From Cryobacterium gelidum (GTDB lineage Bacteria; Actinomycetota; Actinomycetes; Actinomycetales; Microbacteriaceae): a DNA stretch of 64,000 nt. Every line of letters starts with the position of its first letter. Position 1 is the first letter of the stretch. The translations under genes and the position numbers were made by a program. Positions 63,779 to 64,000 of this stretch are shown piece after piece. The stretch lies in the NCBI RefSeq assembly GCF_004403985.1, contig NZ_SOHL01000008.1, forward strand, positions 1 through 64,000, given 5' to 3'. Below the pieces are notes generated by a model. It had not been told where the DNA came from and ran no database searches. It was given only the letters and a program-made list of their open reading frames with translations.

Positions 63779-63785
63779 CCCGCTC

Positions 63786-64000
63786 GTGAACCTCGATGCG
63801 CTCGCGGCGACCGGGCAGATCGACCCGGGCTGGGCGCGAGCGCTCGCCCCCGTGGCCGATGACCTGGCCCGAGTGGCCGATTTTCTGGCGGGCGAACGGG
63901 CGGCCGGCCACGTCGTGTTGCCCGCGCCGGAGCACCTGCTGCGCGCGTTTCGGCAACCGTTCGATGCCGTGCGGGTGCTCATCGTCGGACAGGACCCGTA
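63786..64000 (+). CDS. ung: Uracil-DNA glycosylase, N-terminal part (cut by window end)
   Basis: The frame from GTG 63786 runs 71 complete codons plus two bases, giving a protein that begins [20 protein letters not shown]. It ends at the window edge in the family catalytic motif GQDPY (last Tyr incomplete), which carries the Asp that activates water. This is family 1 UDG, which removes uracil from DNA. The start lies 7 nt after the S51 stop. Confidence 0.88.
   Translation, partial: MNLDALAATGQIDPGWARALAPVADDLARVADFLAGERAAGHVVLPAPEHLLRAFRQPFDAVRVLIVGQDP

Overview
The window looks like chromosome from a high-GC actinobacterium, most likely a member of the Microbacteriaceae (Cryobacterium/Leifsonia-like; genus not certain). 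The evidence is WhiB1, the MtrAB-LpqB system, a ZAS-type SigR/SigH-RsrA/RshA pair, the fused 2-oxoglutarate decarboxylase Kgd, GuaB1, an Rv3235-family gene beside secA, and many TANNNT hexamers 6-8 nt before start codons, as expected for leaderless mRNAs. I see no rRNA, tRNA, CRISPR array, insertion sequence or prophage. The window is almost entirely protein-coding, about 55 genes, and ends inside ung.

Layout. 1-410: end of an upstream transcript with two tandem terminators, no gene. 411-7843: envelope cluster (RDD and SpoIIM-like membrane proteins; DUF58, MoxR, DUF4350, DUF4129 and a multipass protein as an overlapping operon). 7995-12086: mtrA-mtrB-lpqB, followed by comF, hpf and secA (12240-16722). 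16795-22526: Rv3235-like gene, a hypothetical gene, an isolated SAF/CpaE-like pair, pdtaS, whiB1 and a small membrane protein. 22573-30860: bcp, rsgA and aroA on the minus strand, the redox sigma factor with its anti-sigma factor, an unexplained 438-nt convergent gap, and kgd. 31027-37559: guaB1, two CNNM/CBS transporters, a VOC-like fragment, nnrD and a GT87-like membrane glycosyltransferase. 37754-44353: an ion/stress group (P2-type ATPase, thiamine-binding protein, TerC, universal stress protein, SbtB-SbtA, winged-helix regulator). 44561-49079: an MFS exporter and a two-component system with an extra degenerate-kinase-like protein. 49151-51796: metX and metY. 51907-55966: acyltransferase, SDR, actP and DUF485. 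56057-62426: methylcitrate cluster (prpE divergent from gntR-prpD-prpB-prpC). 62511-64000: phosphoribosyltransferase, S51-like peptidase and ung (cut).

How the genes work together. MtrA/MtrB/LpqB, the MoxR-DUF58 group, SecA and the CNNM proteins serve the cell envelope and its export and ion balance. SigR/RsrA, WhiB1 and Bcp deal with redox stress. ActP brings in acetate or pyruvate, PrpE activates propionate, and PrpD/B/C oxidise propionyl-CoA through methylcitrate, with Kgd feeding the same central carbon flow. MetX and MetY make homocysteine by direct sulfhydrylation.

The most interesting signals are regulatory. The sigR-like gene has a consensus self-type promoter (GGAAT-N18-GTT) and a second internal promoter placed to give a shorter protein. 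A proline/acid-rich 25-codon leader ORF overlaps the start of the first CNNM gene. The prp cluster has three TGTATACA-type operators, one covering the gntR start codon. One two-component system appears to carry a pseudokinase.
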